Position numbers and translations under genes: made by a program | Shown: positions 52,847 through 61,961 of the stretch, piece by piece | Layout of the letters: each line of letters starts with the position of its first letter | Numbering within the stretch: position 1 is the stretch's first letter | NCBI RefSeq assembly: GCF_000701345.1 | Contig: NZ_JNIJ01000028.1 | Span: 29,545-93,544, forward strand | From: Bradyrhizobium sp. URHD0069 | GTDB lineage: Bacteria; Pseudomonadota; Alphaproteobacteria; Rhizobiales; Xanthobacteraceae | DNA: 64,000 nt | Direction of reading: 5' to 3' | Notes under the pieces: model-generated | Database searches by the model: none | Seen by the model: only the letters and a program-made list of their open reading frames with translations | Told to the model about the DNA's origin: nothing

Positions 52847-53494
52847 CTAGATGTGACTGGCTGCGACCAGCGAGCATTTCGCTCGATCGGCATTGATATT
52901 GACGTGACCGACGTGCAGCCGGGCGAAGGTCTTGCGGCTCTTCATGTTGACGGTGTCGCGAATTAGCCGCTTGCGATCGGTCAAATGGCTCCCGTCCCTG
53001 CGGGCAAAGGAGCAGAAAATCTCGATGTCCTTGATCGCGTAGTCGTTGGTGTTTCGTAGTGTGAAGGTGACCAGAGCTTTCGACCCCAGCCCGCCCCGGC
53101 GCCAGGACTGCGACGAAATCTTGAGGCCATCGAGGGGCGCCCTCTCCACAGGAGCGATCGCCTCTGCGGTCGCCGGATTGAACTCGATCTCGCTCGGCCC
53201 AGTTTTCGTTTGCGTCGCCTCCGTCTCTGGCGATTGTGCGGGCTCGGTGGCGGCGGCGGTGGCAAGGCGCACCGGTTCGCCTTCGGCCGTATGGTTGCCG
53301 GCCCCCGACAAGGCCGTCCACGCCCCGAGCCCGGCGATCAGGACCGCCGATAGCCACAGCAACCGGGAATTTAGCTGTCTAGCCGCGATATTTTCGGCGG
53401 CGCCTGAAAAGCCGCCATCACCCCCTCCGGTGAGCCTCGCGAGGCCGGAAAACCCTGTCAATTCGACGCGATGTAGCGCGGTATCCATGGTCAT
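52847..53494 (-). CDS. Hypothetical membrane-anchored protein with beta-rich domain
   Basis: The 215-residue protein has a cytosolic N-terminus, a membrane helix (LLWLSAVLIAGLGAWTAL), an Ala/Thr/Glu-rich linker and a C-terminal domain (about 125-215) with GLGSKALVTFTLRNTNDYAIKDIEIFCSFARRDGSHLTDRKRL, the look of an immunoglobulin-like fold seen in FxLYD-type proteins. Start is uncertain: the frame continues upstream to 53581, adding an Arg/Cys-rich 29 residues. Function unknown. Confidence 0.6.
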   Translation of the reverse strand: MTMDTALHRVELTGFSGLARLTGGGDGGFSGAAENIAARQLNSRLLWLSAVLIAGLGAWTALSGAGNHTAEGEPVRLATAAATEPAQSPETEATQTKTGPSEIEFNPATAEAIAPVERAPLDGLKISSQSWRRGGLGSKALVTFTLRNTNDYAIKDIEIFCSFARRDGSHLTDRKRLIRDTVNMKSRKTFARLHVGHVNINADRAKCSLVAASHI

Positions 53495-53749
53495 GCCATC
53501 GACAGGCGGCGAAATGCACTGCTGCACCGCACGGCAAAAGCGGCACGGCGTTGCCGCACGATTCCGCCGCTGTTCCATCAATCGGCGAAACCTAAATTGG
53601 TTTCATCCAAGTACAACAATATAGCCTAGTCGGGTCAAAGGATGGCCATGGCGGAATGCGACCGCTAAAACTGAGTGCTGGAGCCGCGCCGCAGCCCACG
53701 AGAGGCGCCGCAGCAAGCGACTTGCAACAGACAAATGGGGAGACCGACG

Positions 53750-54133
53750 ATGCCGATAGTCACCTGGGACCATGTTCATTTGCGCAGTCCCGATCCCGAA
53801 GCGACTGCGGCATGGCTTGAAGATATCCTCGGCGGCGTGATCATCCGCGGCCCCGGGCGGATCGACGTCAAGCTCGGCGGCGCCAACCTGTTCATCGCGC
53901 CGGTCACGCCGGGCGATGGCGTCAACACGCCACCGGTGACACCCTATCAGGGACTGGATCATTTCGGGTTGACCGTAAAGGACATCGATGCGGTAGCCGC
54001 CGAGATCAAAGCCAAAGGCGTCGAGTTCACGAAAGAACCGACGACGATTCGGCCGGGCGTCCGCGTCTGCTTCATTCGCGGTCCGCAGGGCATCTCGATC
54101 GAGCTATTGGAGCGCGACAAGAAGTATGCGTAA
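53750..54133 (+). CDS. VOC family (glyoxalase/bleomycin-resistance-like) protein
   Basis: A 127-residue single VOC unit pair: WDHVHLRSPDPEATAAWLEDILGG starts repeat 1 with the metal His, and LDHFGLTVKDIDAVAAEIKAKGVEFTKEPTT starts repeat 2; GPQGISIELLE provides the Glu. It may bind a metal and act in isomerase, lyase or dioxygenase chemistry; substrate unknown. The ATG after GGGGAGA was chosen. It stands alone. Confidence 0.9.
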   Translation: MPIVTWDHVHLRSPDPEATAAWLEDILGGVIIRGPGRIDVKLGGANLFIAPVTPGDGVNTPPVTPYQGLDHFGLTVKDIDAVAAEIKAKGVEFTKEPTTIRPGVRVCFIRGPQGISIELLERDKKYA

Positions 54134-54285
54134 GCCGCACCGCGAACGGCAGGCGACCCCGGTCATGCTGCCCGGCGAGATTTCGGACGGATTCCCGGCC
54201 AAGCTACCGCATTGACGGTGCCTGCCCCGCTTTGGCATAACAGCATACCGGCTCCGTCGTGACGGATGTCGTAACCGGCCACATC

Positions 54286-54633
54286 ATGAAAAACGGTCTG
54301 TATTCGATCCACGTCAGCCTGCAGGATGGCCGAACCGGCAAAGGCAGCGGCGTGATCATGTTCCGGGACGGCAAGATCCTGGGCGGCGACGCCTATCTGT
54401 TTTACACCGGGAGCTATACGGCGAAGGGCAATACCTTCAAGGGCGAGGTGCTGGTCCAGCGCCACACCAGCAGTCCCGATGCTAACCCTCTGTTCGGCGA
54501 GCCGAGTCCGGTCGGCATCGGTGTCTCCGGCACGTTCACCGATGCGGCGGCTGTGATGGATGGCACGGCGCTTGTCGGCAAGGCCAGCCAGATCTTCAGG
54601 GCGACCTTGCGCAAACTGGCCGAGCTCGACTAA
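54286..54633 (+). CDS. GrlR-like regulatory protein
   Basis: A 115-residue beta-barrel protein: MKNGLYSIHVSLQDGRTGKG, GGDAYLFYTGSYTAKGNTFKG, VGIGVSGTF and a C-terminal FRATLRKL. It resembles the GrlR family, which includes a T3SS-negative regulator in enterobacteria; in Bradyrhizobium such proteins occur without linked T3SS. Its ligand is unknown. Start was set at MKNGLYS; nine codons upstream are possible. Confidence 0.7.
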   Translation: MKNGLYSIHVSLQDGRTGKGSGVIMFRDGKILGGDAYLFYTGSYTAKGNTFKGEVLVQRHTSSPDANPLFGEPSPVGIGVSGTFTDAAAVMDGTALVGKASQIFRATLRKLAELD

Positions 54634-54636
54634 GGC

Positions 54637-54725
54637 TCCATTTCGATTGAATCGAAAAGGAGCTTAGATTCCTGATTCGACGCGTTTTCTTGACGCGAAC
54701 CAGGCTCCCACTTCGCTTGAAAACG
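54637..54725. repeat. Dispersed intergenic repeat, family A, copy 2
   Basis: Aligns with 16736-16824 along most of its length; the core at 54666-54691 differs from 16766-16791 by one base. It lies just downstream of the GrlR-like gene and before the histidine kinase stop. Confidence 0.85.
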
Positions 54726-54745
54726 ATCTTGCCCATCTGCGCCCG

Positions 54746-57427
54746 CTATTCGGCGGCCTGCTCCAGCGGTGCAATCCGGGGAAGGATGATCTGGATTCGG
54801 GTGCCTCCCCCCGGCTCGGAATCGAGGTCGAGCCGGCCGCCCAGACGATTCGTGACGATGCTGTAGACGATATGCAGGCCAAGTCCGGTGCCGCCCTGGC
54901 CGCGGCGCGTCGTGAAGAACGGATCGAACGCACGGCGGCGGACGTCAAGGCTCATACCGCAACCATTGTCGGAAAAAAGAATCTCGACGTTATCCTTGCC
55001 AGACTCGCGTACCTGAATATCCACCGTGCCGGGCTTGCCGTCGGGAAACGCGTGCGCCACCGAATTCAGAACCAGATTGGTGAGCACCTGCCCGTACGGC
55101 CCGGGATAGCTGTTCATGGTGAGATTAGGCTCGCAGTCGATGGTGAGCGTCAGATTACGCTTTCGCAAGCCCGGCCGCAGGCTCATCACGACCTGCTCGG
55201 TCAGATCGCCGAGGTCGAAGACGCGTTGATCCGAGTAATTCCGGTCGGCGGCGACCTGCTTGAACGACTGGATCAGTTCGGCCGCGCGATTGAGATTGGC
55301 GACCAGCTGTGAGGAAGCATCGCGGCTGGTTTGAAGAAAGTCATTCAGGCTGGATCGCCTGAGATCGCCGCGCGCCACCTCGGCGACGAACAATGCCGTC
55401 TTGCGCTCCAGCGACGAGGCGACCGTCAGGCTGATGCCAACGGGGTTGTTGACTTCGTGAGCGACGCCCGCCACCAGCCGGCCGAGCGCGGCAAGCTTCT
55501 CCGCCTCAATCAGCGAATTTTGCGTCTCCCGCAAGTTGCGCAGTGCCGCTTCGGCGGCATCCTTGGCCTTGCGCATCTCCTGCTCGCCGCGCTTGCGGTC
55601 CCCGATGTCGAGCGCGACGGTGACGATGTGTTCGATTTCGCCGTCCGCGTCGAGCAGCGGAAGCTTGTTTACCAGCCAGTGCCGCATGTTGCCGGAGTAG
55701 TCGATATATTCTTCCTCATAGAATCCGAGCTCCCTGCCCGCCGCCAACACCCGCTTGTCATGCTCGTCGGTCTTCTGCGCGCCGTAGCGCGACATCAGGT
55801 CGGTCGTGGTGTGGCCGATCGCATCCTTGGGCTCGATGCCGAAAACGCGGGCCATGTAGCGGTTCATCAGGACATAGCGAAGCTGTTTGTCCTTGACGTT
55901 GATCATGGCGGGCACCGTGTCGACCACTTGTTGCAGCAGCCGCCGGCCTTCGGCGATCGCGTCCTCGGCGCGCTTCTGATCGGTGATGTCGCGCAGCGTT
56001 CCTTCGTAGCGGATGATCTCGCCGATTTCATCGCGCACGGCGGTGGCGCTGTCGGCGAGCCAGAGCACCGTCCCGTCGCGCGCGCGAACCTGATATTCGA
56101 ATTCGCGCACCATTCCGTCGCGCTGCATCAGCGACTGGTATTCCGCGCGCGCCGCCGGATGCACGTAAACCGTATCCGCGATATCGCCGATGCTGTTGAT
56201 CAAATCCTCCGGCGTGTCATATCCCATCATGCGCGCCAGCGCCGGATTGGCATTGAGAAGCGCGCCGCCGGGCGTGGTCACATATATGCCTTCGACGGAA
56301 CCTTCGAACAGCTTGCGATAGCTTTCCTCGGCGAGGCGCTGCTCGGCCAGGGCACGCACGGCCGCCTCGCGCGCCGCGTCGGCGTCGACAAGCGTGCGGC
56401 GGAACACTTCGGCGGCGCGGGCGATATCACCGATTTCGTTGTTCACATCGGTGGCGGGAATCGAGGCGTCCTTCTTGCCCGCGGCCAGCGCGCGGATAGA
56501 GGCCGCGATCGAGGCCAGCGGACGCACGGTGCGGCGAACCACGAACAGCGCTGCCAGAAGCCCGACCAGCACACCGGCCGTGCCGAGTACGATGCTTTGC
56601 CACTTGGCTTCAGTCAGCGTCCGCGCAAACTTCCGCGACAGAATCCGCCCCCGCCGTGCACTGGCCTCACGCAGCAATTCCGTGACGCGTCCGATCAGGC
56701 GGCCCTCGGCGCCGAGAACCTCCCTGTCGATATCCGCGATCTGACGCTCGCGAAGCGATATCGCAATGATCGCCTGCGCATAGTTGTCGACAGCCGTACG
56801 CAGTTTCGGATCTGGTATCGTCAACGTTCTCATGCTTTGGGCGGCTTGCTCGGCAGCCCCTGGATTGCGCGCGAGCAGCGCCGACGCGATACGGCTTTGC
56901 GTCTGGAACAATGTCGACGCAATAGCCGGCTCGGGGGTATCCGCAATGGCGGCATCGAATTGTTCGCGCAGCGGCGGGAGCCCGATGATCAATTCGGCGC
57001 GGCGATCGATCAGCGCGGAAATACGCTCAATGCCAATGCGATAGGTCGACAGCCGCTGCGTGACCCCATCGATCATGTCCTGTTGCTCGGGTGCGAGTTC
57101 GAGACGGGTCTTCTTCAAAATCTCGCCCAGCGATGCTGCGGCTTCCGCGACTTGGTTGGATTGGGTGCCAGGGTCGGTGACGAAGTCACGGGCAGCGAGC
57201 CGCAATTCGTTCATACGGCGATCGATATCCTCAGCCAGATCGTTGACGCTCTGCAGCCGCTGCAGTTCGGCAAAGGTTGAATCGATCTGGCGGATGGCGA
57301 GGACGCTGGCGATGCTGGTAATCGTGATCACGGCCAGCAACAGCAGGAAGCTGCCAAACGTCAGCTGGCCGATCGACAGCGAGAAAGAGCGTGTTCTCTG
57401 CAGCAAGGCCGCAAATGCAGATGGCAT
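54746..57427 (-). CDS. Membrane sensor histidine kinase with HAMP and PAS domains
   Basis: An 893-residue protein: two membrane helices (about 23-46 and 275-297) bracket a 230-residue periplasmic helical sensor domain, then a HAMP-like linker (RPLASIAASIRALAAGKKD), two PAS domains (about 370-490, 500-620), a HisKA region with GVAHEVNNP (phospho-His) and an HATPase domain with NLVLNSVAHAF, FSDNGCGM and GQGGTGLGLHIVYS. It has no adjacent response regulator. It probably senses a periplasmic or respiratory signal. Downstream on the map is a repeat that marks the transcript end. Confidence 0.93.
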   Translation of the reverse strand: MPSAFAALLQRTRSFSLSIGQLTFGSFLLLLAVITITSIASVLAIRQIDSTFAELQRLQSVNDLAEDIDRRMNELRLAARDFVTDPGTQSNQVAEAAASLGEILKKTRLELAPEQQDMIDGVTQRLSTYRIGIERISALIDRRAELIIGLPPLREQFDAAIADTPEPAIASTLFQTQSRIASALLARNPGAAEQAAQSMRTLTIPDPKLRTAVDNYAQAIIAISLRERQIADIDREVLGAEGRLIGRVTELLREASARRGRILSRKFARTLTEAKWQSIVLGTAGVLVGLLAALFVVRRTVRPLASIAASIRALAAGKKDASIPATDVNNEIGDIARAAEVFRRTLVDADAAREAAVRALAEQRLAEESYRKLFEGSVEGIYVTTPGGALLNANPALARMMGYDTPEDLINSIGDIADTVYVHPAARAEYQSLMQRDGMVREFEYQVRARDGTVLWLADSATAVRDEIGEIIRYEGTLRDITDQKRAEDAIAEGRRLLQQVVDTVPAMINVKDKQLRYVLMNRYMARVFGIEPKDAIGHTTTDLMSRYGAQKTDEHDKRVLAAGRELGFYEEEYIDYSGNMRHWLVNKLPLLDADGEIEHIVTVALDIGDRKRGEQEMRKAKDAAEAALRNLRETQNSLIEAEKLAALGRLVAGVAHEVNNPVGISLTVASSLERKTALFVAEVARGDLRRSSLNDFLQTSRDASSQLVANLNRAAELIQSFKQVAADRNYSDQRVFDLGDLTEQVVMSLRPGLRKRNLTLTIDCEPNLTMNSYPGPYGQVLTNLVLNSVAHAFPDGKPGTVDIQVRESGKDNVEILFSDNGCGMSLDVRRRAFDPFFTTRRGQGGTGLGLHIVYSIVTNRLGGRLDLDSEPGGGTRIQIILPRIAPLEQAAE

Positions 57428-57760
57428 GGTTATTAAGACCGGGCTCCAATCTATCGTAGTATATACGACGTATTGGAGGTCCGAGGGAACACGCTCGAAA
57501 CAGTCCTGCGGCTAGCAATGCGCGGCAGACGGTGCTGGGCGGGCATCGTCTTGCCGGCTACTGGCCTCCAAACTGCGGAATTCCGGCGCTGCCGAGGGCC
57601 TCCGCGCCGAGCGGATGACGAAATCTGTACGGCCGACGACGGTGCCTTTCTGGCGGCAACCGCTGTCCCCGAGACAGCCCGAACTCGGGCCGGATGCTGT
57701 TTCGGCCCCCCTTTTGCGGCCCGGCACCATCGCCTGCGCGACCTGATTAGAGCGGATTGC
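57428..57760. other. Intergenic region, no gene seen
   Basis: About 330 bp upstream of the histidine kinase. I see no supported gene or repeat; promoter of the kinase is presumably here. Confidence 0.45.
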
Positions 57761-57880
57761 TCAGGCAGCTCCTTCCGTCGCTGCCTTGCACGGTGGTATC
57801 GTCATCGCGGCCACGCCGATCACGACGCAGCCGAGGCCGATCCACGCCGTCGGAGAGTACCGAGATTGTGCACCCCGGAT
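57761..57880 (-). pseudogene. Possible C-terminal remnant of an EamA-type transporter
   Basis: On the minus strand the last codons read SPTAWIGLGCVVIGVAAMTIP then a short tail and stop. A Ser-Pro-Thr then W-IG followed by a hydrophobic GV.A helix is the typical last-helix pattern of EamA/DMT transporters, but no earlier part of a transporter is present. It looks like a truncated gene end. Confidence 0.4.
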
Positions 57881-57950
57881 CAGCCGCGCACGACCCCGTG
57901 AAGAACGGCGTGCAGCGCAGCATCCGGAGAGTGTCTCCTCTTCTCCTGCA

Positions 57951-58754
57951 TCACACCGCGCCGACTTCGAAGACTTCGCCGTCATAGCCGGCCTCTCGGG
58001 GAATGCGAAGCTGACGGCCGCCGTTGAGTTTCGTCATGACCGGCATCACGGTCACGATCGGCTTGCCCCTGCTGTCGCTGAACGCGGCCGTCACGCTTGT
58101 TTGCTTGCCGAGCCTGATCAGGTTGCGCGTGGTCGGGAACGGCAGCTTGAACCGCCCGCTTTCGCCGCCTTCCACCGCCTCGCGCGGCGATACCCAGATC
58201 GAATCGGTGGATTCCTTGCCGTCGTGGGCACCGACCTGTTCCGGCGGAGCGGCGGCAAGAAAGAACCAAGTGTCGAACCGCTTCGGCATGCCCTCGGGCG
58301 TAATCCAGTGCGCATAGGGCACGAGTTCATCGAGCGCCAGCAGCATTCCGTTGTCGGTGAGGACCTTTAAAAATGTCGTCTTGCCCTCGCACAAGGCGGT
58401 GCGATTGGCAGCTTCGATCTCGCTAGCTCGCTTCGCATCAATCAAGCTCTTCGAGCCACGCGGCCGCGCCAGCAGAATGCCGCTTTCCTCGAAAGTTTCG
58501 CGGATCGCGGCAATGCGGAAACTCAAACCGGCCGCGTCGAGCCCCTCGCCGCCGGAATAAAGCTCAGGTCTCGCGATGATCTCCTGATCGCCCTTGTCGA
58601 CGCTGCCGCCGGGAAACACCAGCGCGCCCGAATTAAAGTCGATCTCATAATGGCGCACCATCATAAAGACTTCGATCTCGCCACTCGTAGCCGCGCTGTC
58701 GCGCAGCAGCAGGATGGTCGACGCCGGACGCGGTGCAACGACTTCGTTAGACAT
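57951..58754 (-). CDS. NUDIX hydrolase
   Basis: A 267-residue protein with a Nudix box-like segment RIAAIRETFEESGILLARP (REx2EExG: RETFEESG) and an upstream FPGGSVDKGD. This corresponds to a longer NUDIX type (NUDT19/CoA pyrophosphatase-like) than the 150-residue core, with a C-terminal beta region (TKLNGGRQLRIPREAGYDGE). It may hydrolyse CoA or other nucleotide diphosphates. The ATG preceded by GAGTGAGG was chosen; an in-frame start 66 bp upstream lies in an intergenic repeat. Confidence 0.88.
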   Translation of the reverse strand: MSNEVVAPRPASTILLLRDSAATSGEIEVFMMVRHYEIDFNSGALVFPGGSVDKGDQEIIARPELYSGGEGLDAAGLSFRIAAIRETFEESGILLARPRGSKSLIDAKRASEIEAANRTALCEGKTTFLKVLTDNGMLLALDELVPYAHWITPEGMPKRFDTWFFLAAAPPEQVGAHDGKESTDSIWVSPREAVEGGESGRFKLPFPTTRNLIRLGKQTSVTAAFSDSRGKPIVTVMPVMTKLNGGRQLRIPREAGYDGEVFEVGAV

Positions 58755-58770
58755 GAACCTCACTCCTTCC

Positions 58771-58869
58771 TCATCCTGCAGGAGCGGCCTCTTGGCCGCG
58801 TCTCGAAGGATGAGAAGCAAATTGGCTCATGGTTCGAGACGCGAGAAGATGCGTTCCTCACCATGAGGA
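58771..58869. repeat. Intergenic repeat with CATCCT/CTCATGGTTCGAGACG motif
   Basis: The sequence CGTCTCGAAGGATGAG (58799-58814) and CTCATGGTTCGAGACGCG (58827 on) have complementary halves, giving an imperfect palindrome. This form of repeat is common between Bradyrhizobium genes. It fills the spacer between NUDIX and DapA-family genes. Confidence 0.6.
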
Positions 58870-58874
58870 TTTCG

Positions 58875-59828
58875 TTAGCCCGCCGCGCTGGATTGCGGCT
58901 GCAGGTTCGCGCGCCTATCGACCCGCGCCACCCGCGAGAGCAGATAATCCACTTCGGCCTTTGCGGCGGCAGTAATGCTCGAACCCGGCTTGCGTTGCGC
59001 GCTCGAAGCGATCACGCCGCGCTTCTGCAGCACGTACTTTCGCACGGCCAGTCCGGCGCCGGGCTGCTGTTCGTAGCGGATCAGCGGCAGATGGGCGTCG
59101 AACAGATCGTGCGCCGCATCGCGCTTGCCCGCCTTCGACAACTTCACCACGTCGATCAGCAATTCCGGGAAGGCGTAACCGGTCATCGCGCCATCGGCGC
59201 CGCGCTCCATCTCGAAATCGAGAAACAGCCCGCCATTTCCGGTGAGGATCGAGAGCGGCCGCAGCGAGCCGTCCTTCTGGAAACCGCGCAGCGTGGAAAT
59301 CTTTTCCAGTCCCGGCCAATCCTCGTGCTTGAGCATTACGCAGGATGGGCTGTCCATCACGATCTTGCGGATCACGGCGGGGGTCATGATCACCGTGAGC
59401 GTCAGCGGATAGTCCTGCAGCACCCAGGGAATGTCGTCCCCAATCGCGTCTGTCGCCTGTTTGAAGTAGCCGATGATCTGATCGTCGGTTCGTAAATGCG
59501 GCGGCGGCGCGATCATCACGCCGGCGGCTCCCGCATCCATTGAGGCACGTGCCAGCGAGCGCATCGTCGCAAATCCTGGCGCCGAGACGCCGACGATGAT
59601 CTGCATGTTCTTCGCCCGTTTGACAAAGCGGATCGCTACCTGCTCGGCCTCGGCAGCGTCAAGCTTCGGTGCCTCACCCAAAATGCCGAGTACCGTGACG
59701 CCATCGCAGCCGACCTCGGCATAGAAATCCGTCAGCCGATCGATCGATTTTTCGTCGATGCGGCCGTCATCGTGGAATGGCGTCGGCGCAATCGCGAAGG
59801 TGCCTGCGGCTTTATGGGTGAGTTTCAT
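58875..59828 (-). CDS. DapA/dihydrodipicolinate synthase superfamily protein
   Basis: A 317-residue TIM-barrel class I aldolase-type enzyme. The Schiff-base Lys is in CVMLKHEDWPG and the conserved Tyr in LQDYPLTL. GILGEAPKL replaces the GTTGE motif, so it is not genuine DHDPS and probably acts on another keto acid (KDG-, 2-oxo-glutarate- or 4-hydroxy-2-oxo-type). The ATG preceded by AAGGA was chosen; the upstream part contains a palindromic repeat. It is last, downstream of the SDR/MaoC genes on the same strand. Confidence 0.85.
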   Translation of the reverse strand: MKLTHKAAGTFAIAPTPFHDDGRIDEKSIDRLTDFYAEVGCDGVTVLGILGEAPKLDAAEAEQVAIRFVKRAKNMQIIVGVSAPGFATMRSLARASMDAGAAGVMIAPPPHLRTDDQIIGYFKQATDAIGDDIPWVLQDYPLTLTVIMTPAVIRKIVMDSPSCVMLKHEDWPGLEKISTLRGFQKDGSLRPLSILTGNGGLFLDFEMERGADGAMTGYAFPELLIDVVKLSKAGKRDAAHDLFDAHLPLIRYEQQPGAGLAVRKYVLQKRGVIASSAQRKPGSSITAAAKAEVDYLLSRVARVDRRANLQPQSSAAG

Positions 59829-59871
59829 GATCGGTCCTTTTTCTGGGTAATTCAGGAATGGTCCGTAGGAC

Positions 59872-59949
59872 CAGACCTCAGATGTGCAATTGCACATCGG
59901 GCAATCTCGAAAATCCGGGTTCGCTGCTGCGCATCGCCCCGGAATGATT
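59872..59949. repeat. Intergenic repeat, family B, copy 2
   Basis: Contains an 18-bp perfect palindrome (59881-59898, GATGTGCAATTGCACATC) identical to the centre of 46354-46377 and ends GCCCCGGAATGAT like the first copy. The middle is shorter. Confidence 0.75.
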
Positions 59950-59981
59950 TTATTTACGCCGACGCCGGTAGTGACGGAGTG

Positions 59982-60860
59982 TCAAAACCGGCGCGCGCCC
60001 ATCTTGATCTCTTCCTCGGAGAAGAAAATCTCCTCGGCGTGTTCGACGACATCCTGCGCCTTCCAGCCTTGATGCGGCGGCTTCCAGCCCGGCTTTTCCA
60101 TCATCCGCATCTCGCGCACGCCACGCGGGCCGGAAACGCCGAGCACCTTGCCGGTCTGGTCGCCCGACAAATCACTGACCATGTATAGCACGGCCGGCGC
60201 GATGCCATCAGGCCCCAATGCGGCGCCGGGGTTGTCTATATAGCGCGGCAGATCCTCGGTCATGCGGGTCAGCGCGCCGGGCGCGAGCGTCCAGATGCGG
60301 ATGTTGTATTTCCGGCCCTCGATCGCCAGCACGTTCGACAGCCCCCAGATGCCGCCCTTGGCGGCGCCGTAATTGCTCTGGCCGAAATTGCCGATCAGGC
60401 CCGAAGTCGATGACGTATTGACGATGACGCCGCCGCCGTTCTCCCGCATCCAGCGGAACACCGGCTGGGTGACGCAGAACGTGCCCTTCAGATGCACCTT
60501 CAACACCTTGTCCCAGGCGGCTTCGGTCGCCTTGGCAAAAGTCTGGTCGAGCAGAATGCCGGCATTGTTGACGAGAATGTCGGCACGACCGAAATGCTTG
60601 ATGGCATCGTCGAACACCGACTGGCCGCCTGCCATGGTCGAAATGTCAGCGCCGTTGGCGATTGCGCGGCCACCTTCCGCCCTGATCGCGTCGACTACCT
60701 TCTGCGCCATCGAGACATCGGCGCCGCTGCCGTCACGGGGTCCACCGAGGTCGTTGACCACGACAGCGGCGCCTTCCCGGGCGAACAGCTTTGCGTAGGC
60801 CTCACCGAGCCCGCCACCCGCGCCAGTGATCAGCGCCACCTTGCCGTCGAGCAGTCCCAT
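59982..60860 (-). CDS. SDR family 3-hydroxyacyl-CoA dehydrogenase (MFE-2-like)
   Basis: The 292-residue short-chain dehydrogenase has the N-terminal ALITGAGGGLGEAYA cofactor motif, VVVNDLGGPRDG, DILVNNAGIL, catalytic Ser in NTSSTSGLIGN and Tyr-Lys in SNYGAAKGG. This segment most resembles the dehydrogenase domain of peroxisomal multifunctional enzyme 2 (HSD17B4), including the VVNDLGG motif. With the neighbouring MaoC gene it reconstitutes the two activities of that enzyme. The ATG after GGGAGAAG was chosen. Confidence 0.9.
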   Translation of the reverse strand: MGLLDGKVALITGAGGGLGEAYAKLFAREGAAVVVNDLGGPRDGSGADVSMAQKVVDAIRAEGGRAIANGADISTMAGGQSVFDDAIKHFGRADILVNNAGILLDQTFAKATEAAWDKVLKVHLKGTFCVTQPVFRWMRENGGGVIVNTSSTSGLIGNFGQSNYGAAKGGIWGLSNVLAIEGRKYNIRIWTLAPGALTRMTEDLPRYIDNPGAALGPDGIAPAVLYMVSDLSGDQTGKVLGVSGPRGVREMRMMEKPGWKPPHQGWKAQDVVEHAEEIFFSEEEIKMGARRF

Positions 60861-60956
60861 GATGTTCTTCTCCCGTATCGTCGTTTTATCCGCCGTCATG
60901 GCCGTGACAAGCACGGCCATAACGACATCATTTGGAGTGCGCGCCGCGCGTTAATT

Positions 60957-61817
60957 TCATCCCAGCACGGTCTTGCCGCTCTTGATGACGGCGACGTTGC
61001 GCGCCTTCACCTTGGCCTCGAACGAAATCACGTTGCCGTCCTTCCACAAATCCATCGTCACGATCTCACCCGGATAGACCGGGGACGAAAACCGCGCGAC
61101 GTGCTGCTTGAAGGCAGACGGATCGTAGTCGGCATAGGTCTGCAAGACACCGCGGCAGGTGATGCCGTAGGTGCACATGCCGTGCAGGATCGGCTTTGGA
61201 AAGCCGGCGCGCTTGGCAAATTCCGGATCGCTGTGCAGCGGATTGCGGTCGCCGCAGAGCCGGTAAACCAGCGCCTGATCCGGACGCGTCGAGATATCGA
61301 TTGATTTGTCCGGCGCGCGGGTCGGCACCTTGTGCGGCTCCGGCTGCCCTTCCGAAGGCCCGCCAAAGCCACCGTCGCCGCGCGCAAACCGCGACGACAC
61401 CAGCGTCGCCAGTTCTTCGCCCTTCTCGTTCTTGAGCACCGTCTTGTGCCGGATGACGGCGCCCTTGTCCTTGCCCTTGTCGAAGACGTCGAGCACGCTG
61501 GAATCGGCGGTGATATGAGCGGCGACGGCAAGCGGCCTGTGGAAGGTGATATCGCGTTCGCCATCGACCACCATCACGCGATTGAGGTTCATTTCACCAG
61601 GCCCGGCTCCCCATGCCGCGACGGAGGCAAATGTCGGGACAACCTTCAAGGCCCGAGGCGTGGCTGTGGCTTCGTTGACGAAAGCGAGTTCCTTCTCGTC
61701 CATCGGGTCCGCGCCCATCCCGATGCCATGGGCGTACAGCATCACGTCACGATCGGTATATGCGTATTTCTGGCCAAGGTTCTTCAGCGCCATCAGCGCG
61801 TCGTACTCGATCGGCAT
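60957..61817 (-). CDS. MaoC-type 2-enoyl-CoA hydratase 2 (MFE-2-like)
   Basis: A 286-residue double hot-dog protein. The second half has the hydratase-2 motif LCGDRNPLHSDPEFAKRAGF followed by PKPILHGMCTYG with the catalytic Asp and His. The N-terminal half KNLGQKYAYTDRDVMLYA matches the substrate-binding part of human HSD17B4 hydratase. It should hydrate trans-2-enoyl-CoA to (3R)-hydroxyacyl-CoA, the R isomer used by the SDR of the next gene. The ATG follows AAGGGAA. Confidence 0.93.
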   Translation of the reverse strand: MPIEYDALMALKNLGQKYAYTDRDVMLYAHGIGMGADPMDEKELAFVNEATATPRALKVVPTFASVAAWGAGPGEMNLNRVMVVDGERDITFHRPLAVAAHITADSSVLDVFDKGKDKGAVIRHKTVLKNEKGEELATLVSSRFARGDGGFGGPSEGQPEPHKVPTRAPDKSIDISTRPDQALVYRLCGDRNPLHSDPEFAKRAGFPKPILHGMCTYGITCRGVLQTYADYDPSAFKQHVARFSSPVYPGEIVTMDLWKDGNVISFEAKVKARNVAVIKSGKTVLG

Positions 61818-61846
61818 TGCGGCATTCCCTTCGGCATTCGTTCCCT

Positions 61847-61922
61847 CGTCATGCCAGCGAAAGCGGGCATCCGGTAATCACCGACGTCAGTGCTTACTGA
61901 ATCCCCCCCTGCGCGGGGATGA
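61847..61922. repeat. Intergenic repeat bounded by CGTCAT/ATGACC
   Basis: Reads CGTCATGCCAGCGAAAGCGG through GCGCGGGGATGAC, a pattern of inverted ends and central variable sequence typical of alphaproteobacterial dispersed repeats. One copy recognised in this window. Confidence 0.6.
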
Positions 61923-61961
61923 CCGTTCTTTGCATTGCTGCGCGCTGACGCAACTTCGACC

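Noticed and set aside
55331..57280. 649-codon plus-strand open frame
   Set aside because: It is antisense to the well-defined histidine kinase; long antisense frames are normal in this high-GC codon usage and the translation (Arg/His/Gln-rich) has no family features.
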